Below, one piece after another: positions 1-7,639 of a stretch of 64,000 bases of DNA. Origin of the DNA: JAOZMY01 sp964577975. GTDB lineage: Bacteria; Desulfobacterota; S145-22. The stretch lies in contig CAZOBB010000058.1 in assembly GCA_964577975.1 (NCBI GenBank), positions 1 to 64,000 on the forward strand, read 5' to 3'. Each line of letters begins with the position of its first letter. Position 1 is the first letter of the stretch. Both the position numbers and the translations under genes were made by a program. The notes below the pieces were generated by a model that did not search any database, was not told the origin of the DNA, and was given only the letters and a program-made list of their open reading frames with translations.

Positions 1-1
1 G

Positions 2-328
2 GATCCCTCGTGCAACGGGTACCTGGCCTTCGCGGCCATGCTGATGGCGGGGCTGGACGGGATCGAGAACCGGATCGACCCGGGGGAGCCGTTGGACAAG
101 GACATCTACGGGCTCTCGCCGGAGGAACTGGAGAACGTGCCGTCGACGCCGTCTTCGTTGGAGGAGGCGCTTACGGCGTTGGAGGAGGATCACGAATTCC
201 TGATGAAGGGGGATGTCTTCACGGACGATGCCATCTTCACGTGGATCGACTACAAGAGGGAACACGAGGTCGATCCCATCCGCCTCCGCCCTCACCCCTA
301 CGAGTTCGCCCTGTATTACGATATATAA
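2..328 (+). CDS. glnA: Glutamine synthetase type I, C-terminal fragment (5' end outside window)
   Basis: The open frame enters at the left edge and ends at TAA 326-328, giving the last 108 residues. Glutamine synthetase makes glutamine from glutamate, ammonia and ATP in the cytoplasm. The fragment begins DPSCNGYLAFAAMLMAGLDG, followed by GIENRIDPGEP and, at the end, RLRPHPYEFALYYDI; these are the substrate-pocket helix and terminal segments of prokaryotic GSI. The catalytic core lies outside the window. A GC-rich hairpin follows ten bases after the stop and separates it from the convergent flagellar genes. The GSI-alpha versus GSI-beta subclass cannot be judged because the adenylylation-site region is mostly missing. 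Confidence 0.93.
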   Translation, partial: DPSCNGYLAFAAMLMAGLDGIENRIDPGEPLDKDIYGLSPEELENVPSTPSSLEEALTALEEDHEFLMKGDVFTDDAIFTWIDYKREHEVDPIRLRPHPYEFALYYDI

Positions 329-337
329 ATAAAAGAG

Positions 338-361
338 AGGGGCGGGAAAACCCGCCCCTTA
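338..361. terminator. Bidirectional intrinsic terminator between glnA and the flagellar operon
   Basis: AGGGGCGGG at 338-346 pairs perfectly with CCCGCCCCT at 351-359 around an AAAA loop. It sits between the converging ends of glnA (+) and the fliT-like gene (-). The T-run is short on the plus strand; on the minus strand the stem is followed by CTCTTTTATTTATAT, so it should serve both directions. Confidence 0.75.
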
Positions 362-375
362 TCATCAATCTCGAA

Positions 376-798
376 CTAGTTTATACTATCCAAAAACCGT
401 GGGGGAGGGGGGGGACGCTTTCCATATCCCCGCAGCGCCTTTCCCGCGTGTGTTAAAGCCTTCAATTTCACCGCGATCGCCGCACGTCTCTGTTTCAACT
501 TCTCTATACATTGCTCATTCACTCTATTGCAGCGCCGCCGAAGACCAAGAATTTCCTCCTGCAACGACAGTAGATCACTCTCTTTTGTCGTTTCCAAAAG
601 CTCTTCGTACCTTTTCAATTTTTCCACACGAGTCGCCACACGGGCGAGAATCGCTCTTCTTTCCTCCACAAATTTTCTTATATCCTCGAGCGTTGTTCTT
701 TTTCCTTCCAGAAAACGGATACACGTTTCCTCAAACTCCCTCAACACATCCCTCAGTTCCCGCAACAAACGAGGGTAGTTTTCCAGGCGCGTAGTCAC
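376..798 (-). CDS. FliT/FlgN-like flagellar export chaperone (coiled-coil)
   Basis: A 140-residue, charged, almost wholly helical protein encoded directly downstream of fliS (3-base gap). The sequence is heptad-like (runs such as LRELRDVLREFEETCIRFLE and EEILGLRRRCNRVNEQCIEK) and ends in a proline-rich tail (RPPPPPRF). FliT/FlgN proteins are small helical chaperones that hold FliD or hook-associated proteins before export; position after fliD-fliS is the classic fliT position. Sequence identity in this family is very low, so the call rests on size, helical character and context. The start is GTG at 798, next to a TAAGGA sequence. It is probably translated with fliS. Confidence 0.6.
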   Translation of the reverse strand: MTTRLENYPRLLRELRDVLREFEETCIRFLEGKRTTLEDIRKFVEERRAILARVATRVEKLKRYEELLETTKESDLLSLQEEILGLRRRCNRVNEQCIEKLKQRRAAIAVKLKALTHAGKALRGYGKRPPPPPRFLDSIN

Positions 799-801
799 TC
801 C

Positions 802-1269
802 TTACCCTACTACTTGAACGCGACGTGCCGATGTCTGGTTTCCTATTTCTCCGCGTTCCCTCATCATCCCTTTTTTTCCAGTCTCCCCCATCGCCTCCGT
901 ATGTGGCACCATCTCTTCCCATGCGGAACAGAGATTGTGAAAGATAGGAAGTATTTCCTCTACGATTTCAGGATCTTTCTTCAGATTTGCTTCCGTGATC
1001 TTCTCGATAAGGAAGAGATACAACCGTTGCAAATTCTCGGCGATTTCTCCCCCCTTCTTTACGTCCAGCGCGTTAAGGAGGTGAAAGATAATCTGCTTTG
1101 TGCGGACCAACCGCTCATGGGCCGTCTCTATCTCTTTGGCCTTCATTGCTTCCTTGGCCTGATGGAGGAATTTGATCATTCCTTCAAAGGCCATAATAAG
1201 AATTCTACGTTGATCATTTACGGCCATTTGCACGTTTTGGTATGTTTTAGCGGCCAGCTGGTTATTCAC
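802..1269 (-). CDS. fliS: Flagellin chaperone FliS
   Basis: A 155-residue FliS, slightly longer than the usual 125-135. FliS binds the C-terminal D0 helix of flagellin in the cytoplasm, prevents premature polymerisation and delivers it to the export gate. The N-terminal segment AAKTYQNVQMAV is close to the family hallmark (AxxxYxxxxV), followed by LIMAFEGMIKFLHQAKEAM, which corresponds to the conserved second helix (LYDGAIRFL in relatives), and ETAHERLVRTKQIIFHL. The last 25 residues (MMRERGEIGNQTSARRVQVV) are an extension of unknown use. The start is GTG at 1269 with GGGGGGAGAG in front. The gene lies 12 bases after fliD and shares its transcript. Confidence 0.9.
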   Translation of the reverse strand: MNNQLAAKTYQNVQMAVNDQRRILIMAFEGMIKFLHQAKEAMKAKEIETAHERLVRTKQIIFHLLNALDVKKGGEIAENLQRLYLFLIEKITEANLKKDPEIVEEILPIFHNLCSAWEEMVPHTEAMGETGKKGMMRERGEIGNQTSARRVQVVG

Positions 1270-1281
1270 TGCTCTCCCCCC

Positions 1282-3564
1282 TTATTCATTATTAGACTTC
1301 CAGTTTTTCGGCAAACTAGCCAATTGAGCAGAAAGGTAATCACCCTGAGTTTTCAGGCTTTGCAGGGTAGATTCCAGCTCGTTAAACTCCTGATAAAGCA
1401 TCGCGCTCTTTTCATCCATCAAAGCCTGCTGATCTTTAATCTGTTCCGCGAGATCGTCGATCTGATTGTTCAACGCGTTTTCCGCGTAGGTAATCGTCCC
1501 TGAAGTAGGATCGGTGAGGTATTCGAGGGAATTATCCACAACCGTCCCAAATCCGCGGGTAAAGGTAATCGATCCTTCCGCCCCCTCGGCAATCTGAGCC
1601 GGTGTGAGTGTCACGAGAAGTTGAAGCCCTGCCGTTAACGTGTTATCTTCGCTCCCCGTCAATATCTGGCCATGACCCGTTGCCGCCTCTCCGGCGATGG
1701 TTCCCGCCACGTCTTTCCCCACCGCGCTCTCGCTTCCCGTAAACCCAAGATTCGCGAAGGCATTACCGCCCTCCAAGGCCAACGTCATATCGGATCCATA
1801 TCCCGACGTCGCGATTTCCAAACGCCCTGACCGATACTGAACGGTGACAACCTGCCCGGAGATCGCCTCATTGATCCTCGTTTGAATCTCCGCCGCGAGC
1901 TCCGTTCCCGAGGTGTAGGTCTTGTGTGTCAGGGTAATCGTCCCCGACGAATTCCCATTCACGTTCAACTGAAGGGTATCGTTGGTGTCATCTATCGTCA
2001 AAGTCCCGATACCTCCCGACGCCACCACCTTCGCCTGCTCCGCCGCCTGGGTAATATCCACCTGATACCCTCCGGCGGGAGACACCCTCGTATCATCGGT
2101 CGCCAAGACGAACTGAATCCCCGAATTGTCGGAAATACCCGAGTCTTTGAAGAGACGCTCCACATCCGCGTAATTCTCCGAGAGGGCCTGCGACAGCTTC
2201 GCGCTGTCGATCGCCAAGGTTCCCGTGTCCGTCAAGGTTATTCCGATCGCGCTTAATGAATTCATGGAAGAAGGAAGGCCCGGGACAGTCTCCACCACCA
2301 GATCCCTCAAGGTGCTTTGAACGTTCATGAGGGTCGTATCCCCCATCAAGACACCGCCCTCTCCCGTGTCCGGATCGTATTTGAACTGATCGTTGATGGC
2401 GTTCATCGCCTTGTTGTAGGCATCCACAAACCCTCGAATCGCCGTTTCCACACCGCTTGTGTCATTCGTCACGGTAATGGTAACAGGCGAATCCGGATCC
2501 GCGCTCACGAGATTCAAGGTCACGCCGGGAACCAAATCCGACACCGTATTCGACGAGCTCGTCACCGTCAGAGGCGCCCCTCCTCCCGTAGCATCCCCCA
2601 ACGTGATTTGGGCGTCCGCCGGTGCCTGAATTGTGGGAACAAACGTATCGATATAAAAACGGTCACCTTGCGAGAGGGTGCCACTATCGGAAAAGGCGAT
2701 CGCCACTCCCTGATCGAACGTCGTACCCGTCGTGGAGGTCGCGTATCCCGCTCCGCCATTATCGTTCCACGTCACCCCTCCATCCGTGGAAAACTTGAAG
2801 GTAGCCGTCCCCACGGCCCCATCATTCATGATTTCAATCACATATCGACTGTTGGACGAACCCGTGTAGGTTCCGGAGGAGGTGGCCTCTCCCGTGTAGG
2901 TCGCCGCGTTGTTCGGATCCGTCTCCACGTCATCGATTTGCGTGTTGGTAAAATCGGGGGTGCGCTCCCCCCCGCTCAGATTATTGGTGATATGAATCTC
3001 ATTCTCCAGACCGGTATCATTGGCTTGGATGATCAAGCGATACGGATTCAACGAAGACCCATCATTGATGATGGACGCCGTTACTCCCGCATCGGCGTTG
3101 TTGATGGCATCGGCCAATCCCTGCAGGGTATCGTGGGAATCATCGATCGTAATCGTTTTCGTGGAACCGTTTCCCAGTCGTATGTCAAGGGTTCCCGTCC
3201 CGATACTCGTTTGGTTCACATCGGCAAATCCCTGGGACGCGATCTGGTGGTTCTGTGCGAGGGCGCTGACGGTGAGTTGATACGTTCCCGGAGCCGCCTC
3301 GGCGGAAGCCGTTGCCGTCACGACGTCCTCGTTGCTTGAAGTTACCGACCTAGCCTGCCACGTAGCATTGGCGTGAAGGGTGGTCGCCGTCGTCTTGACT
3401 CCCAAAAGCAAGGCGTTGATCGACTGCCAGGTGGCAAGCATGTTGGTCTTCTCCGCCTGCTCCTGTTTGAGCTGGTCGATCTTTGCTTGATCATATTTGA
3501 GAATACCCTGAATGATCTTTGTCGTGTCTAATCCACTTATGATTCCATCTATGCCCGATGCCAT
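1282..3564 (-). CDS. fliD: Flagellar filament capping protein FliD (HAP2)
   Basis: A 760-residue FliD. It forms the cap at the filament tip and guides folding of incoming flagellin subunits. The N-terminal FliD_N domain begins ASGIDGIISGLDTTKIIQGI and continues with a coiled-coil (QAKIDQLKQEQAEKTNML). The middle (about residues 90-620) is threonine-, serine- and glycine-rich beta structure typical of the exposed leg and head domains. The C-terminal coiled-coil contains LNNQIDDLAEQIKDQQALMD and ELESTLQSLKTQGDYL. At 760 residues it is longer than enteric FliD (about 470), with the extra length in the middle. The ATG at 3564 follows GAGGTGGATATAA. It heads fliD-fliS-fliT. Confidence 0.93.
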   Translation of the reverse strand: MASGIDGIISGLDTTKIIQGILKYDQAKIDQLKQEQAEKTNMLATWQSINALLLGVKTTATTLHANATWQARSVTSSNEDVVTATASAEAAPGTYQLTVSALAQNHQIASQGFADVNQTSIGTGTLDIRLGNGSTKTITIDDSHDTLQGLADAINNADAGVTASIINDGSSLNPYRLIIQANDTGLENEIHITNNLSGGERTPDFTNTQIDDVETDPNNAATYTGEATSSGTYTGSSNSRYVIEIMNDGAVGTATFKFSTDGGVTWNDNGGAGYATSTTGTTFDQGVAIAFSDSGTLSQGDRFYIDTFVPTIQAPADAQITLGDATGGGAPLTVTSSSNTVSDLVPGVTLNLVSADPDSPVTITVTNDTSGVETAIRGFVDAYNKAMNAINDQFKYDPDTGEGGVLMGDTTLMNVQSTLRDLVVETVPGLPSSMNSLSAIGITLTDTGTLAIDSAKLSQALSENYADVERLFKDSGISDNSGIQFVLATDDTRVSPAGGYQVDITQAAEQAKVVASGGIGTLTIDDTNDTLQLNVNGNSSGTITLTHKTYTSGTELAAEIQTRINEAISGQVVTVQYRSGRLEIATSGYGSDMTLALEGGNAFANLGFTGSESAVGKDVAGTIAGEAATGHGQILTGSEDNTLTAGLQLLVTLTPAQIAEGAEGSITFTRGFGTVVDNSLEYLTDPTSGTITYAENALNNQIDDLAEQIKDQQALMDEKSAMLYQEFNELESTLQSLKTQGDYLSAQLASLPKNWKSNNE

Positions 3565-3711
3565 TTATATCCACCTCATAGAACTTTCCCAATCTTTTGA
3601 AAAACGCAAAAATAATGCCTCGATACGCCCTCTCCCAATATCTTCTACTTTTACCGGCGTTCTGTTTCCCGTTATGATTGATTTGTTTTGTTTTATCTTA
3701 CCCTTTTTGCC

Positions 3712-3737
3712 GGGTGGGAGGCAAAAACCTCCCACCC
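3712..3737 (-). terminator. Stem-loop between flaG and fliD
   Basis: GGGTGGGAGG at 3712-3721 pairs perfectly with CCTCCCACCC at 3728-3737 around a 6-base loop. It lies just past the flaG stop on the minus strand, within the 185-base flaG-fliD gap. There is no T-run after the stem, so it may be a processing or attenuation structure rather than a full terminator. Confidence 0.5.
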
Positions 3738-3749
3738 TCTGGTTGAACA

Positions 3750-4169
3750 TCACGCGTTATCAACATCCACGAAGATTCCCACCATCTCCCGCAGCTTCGC
3801 CTCTAGATCCAGCCATTCCTTGGGAGGATATTCCCGCAGGATCTTCCCCGTGGAATCCTGGATGACTTGCAAAGCCAGCCGTCCTACCCCTTTATGGAGG
3901 TAGAAATGGAGATCGAGCTTGTTTTCTTCGAGGTACCGGTTGATACGCTCCATCATCTCTTTGATCCTCTTTTCCAGATCAGGTGGTTGGGACAGGCCTT
4001 TCTGTTGCTGAAGACCTATCATCACCGCCTCCTGGTTTGGCAGAGACTGTGTTGGCTTCTGACGCACCACCGGTGATGAGGCGGGCTCACCACCCGAAAC
4101 GGAAACCGGCTTGGGATGTCCGTCTCCCGGAACATCGAGAGGCATCGCAAAAACCTGACCAATTTCCAT
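3750..4169 (-). CDS. flaG: FlaG family flagellar protein
   Basis: A 139-residue protein whose last 70 residues match the FlaG domain: KRIKEMMERINRYLEENKLD, LHFYLHKGVGRLALQVIQDS and REYPPKEWLDLEAKLREMVG. The PP motif (REYPPKEWL) near the C-terminus is the usual FlaG hallmark. FlaG proteins affect filament length, but their mechanism is poorly defined. The N-terminal 60 residues are Pro/Gln/Ser-rich and probably unstructured, as in relatives. The gene sits between flagellin and fliD, the commonest location for flaG. The ATG at 4169 follows GAGGTGAGAAAA. Confidence 0.85.
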   Translation of the reverse strand: MEIGQVFAMPLDVPGDGHPKPVSVSGGEPASSPVVRQKPTQSLPNQEAVMIGLQQQKGLSQPPDLEKRIKEMMERINRYLEENKLDLHFYLHKGVGRLALQVIQDSTGKILREYPPKEWLDLEAKLREMVGIFVDVDNA

Positions 4170-4193
4170 TTTTTCTCACCTCACTTCAAGGGA

Positions 4194-4215
4194 GGGGAAC
4201 CCCAAACGGTTCCCC
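4194..4215 (-). terminator. Stem-loop after the flagellin gene
   Basis: GGGGAACC at 4194-4201 pairs with GGTTCCCC at 4208-4215 around CCAAAC, 20 bases beyond the flagellin stop on the minus strand. It lacks a long T-run. It could partly terminate the abundant flagellin message, or stabilise its 3' end, while letting some transcription reach flaG-fliD. Confidence 0.5.
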
Positions 4216-4234
4216 AACCCTTTCCCGATGGCTT

Positions 4235-6340
4235 TTATCTCAGAAGCTGCAACACAATCTGCGGTACCGTATTTGCCTGCGCCAGCATGGCGGTACCCGA
4301 CTGAAGCAGGATCTGGTTCTTGGTAAAGACCGACATTTCGAGCGCAAAGTCCGTATCCCGGATCAGCGACTCGGCGGCCGTCAGGTTCTGATTGGCAATC
4401 TTCAAGGATTTTTGCGTCTCTTCCAAGGTATTCTTTTGGAAGGCACCGAGCACATCCCTGGCGTGGGACACTTCGTCGATCGCCTTGTCGATGATCTCGA
4501 TAGCATCCTGCGCCCCTTCCGCCGTGGTCACATTGATATCCGCCAGGCTGCTGAACATGTTGCCCGTCACGTTTTTACCGAGATCCGCCGCCTTCATGCT
4601 CTGGATGGAGATCTTTACCGTCTGGTTCTGATTGGCGCCCACCTGGAAGACCAGTGCCTGGTCGGAGACGTACAGGGTTTCCGTGCCGCCGTCACTGTCC
4701 AGGGCATAGGTCACCTTGATGTATTCATCGTGCTGGGCGTTGTAGATGGTGGTTTCCGTTCCCGCCGTGACGGCCGTGTTTGGTCCGCCGTCCAACGTCA
4801 CGTTGAACTGGGTCGGCGTGACGTTGAGAACCATCGTTCCGAGATCCACACCGCTACTCGCAGCAGCAACCGTCACATCCACATGCCCCGCTGAAGATCC
4901 GGATCCATTATAAAGAGTGGCGGAACCGGTACTTCCATACTGGACGTCGGTAATCGTGTTCACGTATCCATCGAAGCTTACCAACGCGTCCGTCCCCAGC
5001 AGAGCCGCCGCGTCGGTGGACAATCCCAACTCGTTGTCGGAACTCGTTGCCGTCACTTGCAAGGACGCATCCGATCCCTCATCGAGCGTTGTGATGGTAA
5101 TACGGTTGTTGGATCCGTCCTGAGAAACTGTGAAAGCGCTCGAGCCGAACGCAGTGTCTAACGCATCCTGAACGCCAGAAACAAGGTTCGCTATAGAAGT
5201 ATAGGTAGCGGCAGTCATTGTCACACCCGTAGCGGTTCCCCCATCCAACTTCATTGTGAACACATTCGCACCGGCCGCGACACCTCGATCCGAGTTCCCT
5301 GCGGCTATATTGCCTGCCCACGTTACGTCATTATCGGTCAAAGTGACGATTCTAACACTTTGATCAGTTCCCTGGGATTTACTACGAAAATACAAGTTGT
5401 CCGTCCCAGAAACCACGAACTCCACCGATCCACTCAGTCCTGTCCCGTTCAATCCCCTATTGAGGGCGTTTACCACACCTGTAGCATTCGTTGAACCTGT
5501 AGATAGGGTAACGGAAATATTCGCCGTGTGAACCACTCCATCGGCACCTTGATAAGCAATACCTATTGAAACAGTATCGCCCGCTGAAACTCCAGTTACA
5601 GAACCGCTAATCTTCGCATAGTCAGCGTTAGTGGAGAAAGACAATCCATTCCCCCACGCGTCCGTAATCCGTATATCCTCATTGCTCGTCTTGGTCGCGC
5701 CCGCCGAGGCCTGGGTCACCTGAATCGTGTGATTCCCCGCCTCAAGGTTCGTTACGTTCGTGGGGCTGGACAGCCCAAACTGCGTGGTGCTGAGGGTCGC
5801 CGAGGCATCCGCTGTCTTCGTCGCGGCCAAGGTGTGGGTTCCCGTCGAGAGGGTGGTATCCCCCACGCTGACCTTCGCCGTGTTGCCGGTGGTAAAGTTC
5901 ACCACGCTGGCACGGGACCCATCCAGCAGTTTCTTCGTTCCAAACTGGGTGGTGTTGGCGATTCGCGTGATGGAATTGATGGCGTTTTCGATATCCGCCT
6001 GGTCGGCGGCCAACATGGTAGGATCGTTGGCGCCTTCGTTGGCGGCGTGGATGGCCAACTGACGCATCTTGTCCAGCATGCCGTGGATGGTGGAGAGGGC
6101 CGCTTCCGCCGTCTGCACCATCGACGTGGCCGTTTCGGTGTTTTCAATCGCTTGGGTCAACCCGGCGATCTGGGCGCGCATCTGCTCCGAAATGACCAAC
6201 CCCGCCGGATTGTCCGCCGCGCGGTTGATTTTGAAACCCGATGACAGTTTTTCCAGGGATTTGTTCAGCGCCTGGTTCGTCTGGCCCAACTGACGCCACG
6301 CGTCCAGGGCCGCAATATTGTGGTTAATGACCATTCCCAT
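4235..6340 (-). CDS. fliC: Flagellin
   Basis: A 701-residue flagellin, the filament subunit secreted through the flagellar export gate. The N-terminal D0/D1 helices are classic: MVINHNIAALDAWRQLGQTN, then KLSSGFKINRAADNPAGL and AANEGANDPTMLAADQADIE. The C-terminal D1/D0 is also classic: NQNLTAAESLIRDTDFALEM followed by GTAMLAQANTVPQIVLQLLR. The central 430 residues (about 150-590) are Thr/Ser/Ala-rich and variable, forming surface domains and offering many possible O-glycosylation sites; the glycosylation island begins directly upstream. A sigma-28 promoter precedes it, and AAGGAGG lies 7 bases before the ATG at 6340. Part of the variable region (about 5080-5680) looks more AT-rich than the flanks. 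Confidence 0.96.
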   Translation of the reverse strand: MGMVINHNIAALDAWRQLGQTNQALNKSLEKLSSGFKINRAADNPAGLVISEQMRAQIAGLTQAIENTETATSMVQTAEAALSTIHGMLDKMRQLAIHAANEGANDPTMLAADQADIENAINSITRIANTTQFGTKKLLDGSRASVVNFTTGNTAKVSVGDTTLSTGTHTLAATKTADASATLSTTQFGLSSPTNVTNLEAGNHTIQVTQASAGATKTSNEDIRITDAWGNGLSFSTNADYAKISGSVTGVSAGDTVSIGIAYQGADGVVHTANISVTLSTGSTNATGVVNALNRGLNGTGLSGSVEFVVSGTDNLYFRSKSQGTDQSVRIVTLTDNDVTWAGNIAAGNSDRGVAAGANVFTMKLDGGTATGVTMTAATYTSIANLVSGVQDALDTAFGSSAFTVSQDGSNNRITITTLDEGSDASLQVTATSSDNELGLSTDAAALLGTDALVSFDGYVNTITDVQYGSTGSATLYNGSGSSAGHVDVTVAAASSGVDLGTMVLNVTPTQFNVTLDGGPNTAVTAGTETTIYNAQHDEYIKVTYALDSDGGTETLYVSDQALVFQVGANQNQTVKISIQSMKAADLGKNVTGNMFSSLADINVTTAEGAQDAIEIIDKAIDEVSHARDVLGAFQKNTLEETQKSLKIANQNLTAAESLIRDTDFALEMSVFTKNQILLQSGTAMLAQANTVPQIVLQLLR

Positions 6341-6449
6341 GGTTCAAACCTCCTTGTTTTGTTGTTTTTTATTTTCGGGCATCCTTGCCCGTGCGGTTCT
6401 TGGAACACCGCCAAACCCGCTTCTCACCTCCGTTTTGGTTTCAACCTTC

Positions 6450-6476
6450 TTATCGGAAAAGGAGGTGAAAACTTTA
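6450..6476 (-). promoter_or_regulatory. Sigma-28 (FliA) promoter of the flagellin gene
   Basis: Read on the minus strand, TAAA (6476-6473) is followed by exactly 15 bases and then TCCGATAA (6457-6450). The sigma-28 consensus is TAAA-N15-GCCGATAA, so 11 of 12 positions match with perfect spacing. Initiation would fall near 6443, giving a leader of about 100 bases before the flagellin ATG at 6340. This implies that a FliA/FlgM late-gene checkpoint operates in this organism. Confidence 0.85.
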
Positions 6477-6534
6477 GGAAGAATCTGTCAGGTACGGGGA
6501 AAGAAATCAGGAAAGAGGAGGGATAGAGAGGTGA

Positions 6535-7626
6535 TTATTCTCGAACCAATTCCAGCCTTGTCTTCAGCGCCTCCGACGCCATTCCTTCGGCACTCAAACG
6601 CTCATAGGCCACACGCGCCGCGTCTTTTTTACCCATCTTCAGGTAGCAGTCGCCAATGCACATCAGGGTGGTTTGGGAGTCCGGGTGAAGCTTCAGGTAG
6701 GCTTCGTATAGCTCCAAGGCTTGGGGATAATTTCCCCATCTGAAGGAGATATCGCCCATCAGGGCGAGGGAGTCGTGATGTGAGGGATCAAGCTCGAAGG
6801 CCTTTTGCAGGTTTTCAAACGCCTCTTCCAAACGTCCCTGACGCAACCGCAATTTCCCCAGCGATGAATAGGCGTGGGCAAAGTCGGCATCTTCGTGAAT
6901 GGCCTTCATATAATACTCTTCCGCCCTGGCGTCTTCCTTCCGCTGAAAACAGATATTCCCCAGATTCACCAGTGTCTCTGGCATATCCCCGCCGGCGGCC
7001 AGGGCCTTTTCGTAGCAGCGCTCCGCCTGTTCCCAGCGCTGCTGAGAAAAATAGGTGTTCCCCTTCGCCATCCAATAGTCGACTCTCTTTTGATTGGCGT
7101 AGGCCTCCCTCGCCTTTTCCAAATTCAACCGTGCGTCTTTATAATCCGGATTCAGCTCCAGCGCCTTTTCAAACATCCGTTTCGCCTTGATCCACCTTTT
7201 CTGCTTGTAATAACAACACCCCATATTGTTATAAAAAGGCGGGACATTCTCAAAATAAGAAATACTTCTCTCATAACATCGAGACGCCAGTTCGTATTCC
7301 CTCATAAAAAAAAGGCTATTACCCAACAGCAAAAAGGCGACAGGAATCCCTATACCACTTCGGATATTGTTTATCTGTCTTTCAATTTCCTTAATAAACT
7401 CCCCACTGGACAAATATTGAGGTTTTTCCAGAAACCCGGTCAATTCTCCCGGATCCGCATCAATTTCCTTCTTGAAGCGATCGGTATGATACCGAATCCC
7501 TTTGAGAAAGTTTTCAACATCATATCTGATATCACCTGCGAAGGATGTTATCTCACCCTCCCTCTCTTTCTCATGCCCCAGCCACTCTTCAATCTTTTTC
7601 ACGATTAACTTATCTTTTTTCCTCAA
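6535..7626 (-). CDS. Tetratricopeptide-repeat protein of the flagellin-glycosylation island
   Basis: A 363-residue soluble protein. From about residue 130 onward it is a stack of roughly six TPR units with the W/L-G-Y-A-F-A-P pattern, for example NNMGCCYYKQKRWIKAKRMF, NLGNICFQRKEDARAEEYYM and LMGDISFRWGNYPQALELYE. The first 125 residues are a charged helical region without a recognised domain. TPR stacks are protein-docking scaffolds. Beside a Maf-type transferase and flagellin, it may help present flagellin or its chaperone complex for glycosylation; that is inference. The start is TTG at 7626 preceded by AAAGGAGTAGGGAG. The Maf gene ends 13 bases upstream. Confidence 0.8.
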   Translation of the reverse strand: MRKKDKLIVKKIEEWLGHEKEREGEITSFAGDIRYDVENFLKGIRYHTDRFKKEIDADPGELTGFLEKPQYLSSGEFIKEIERQINNIRSGIGIPVAFLLLGNSLFFMREYELASRCYERSISYFENVPPFYNNMGCCYYKQKRWIKAKRMFEKALELNPDYKDARLNLEKAREAYANQKRVDYWMAKGNTYFSQQRWEQAERCYEKALAAGGDMPETLVNLGNICFQRKEDARAEEYYMKAIHEDADFAHAYSSLGKLRLRQGRLEEAFENLQKAFELDPSHHDSLALMGDISFRWGNYPQALELYEAYLKLHPDSQTTLMCIGDCYLKMGKKDAARVAYERLSAEGMASEALKTRLELVRE

Positions 7627-7639
7627 CTCCCTACTCCTT

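Noticed and set aside
10..456. Plus-strand 148-codon frame overlapping the glnA end
   Set aside because: It is out of frame with the clear glutamine synthetase C-terminus and crosses its terminator.
3565..3753. Minus-strand 62-codon frame between flaG and fliD
   Set aside because: No ribosome site or recognisable family; it contains the stem-loop at 3712-3737.
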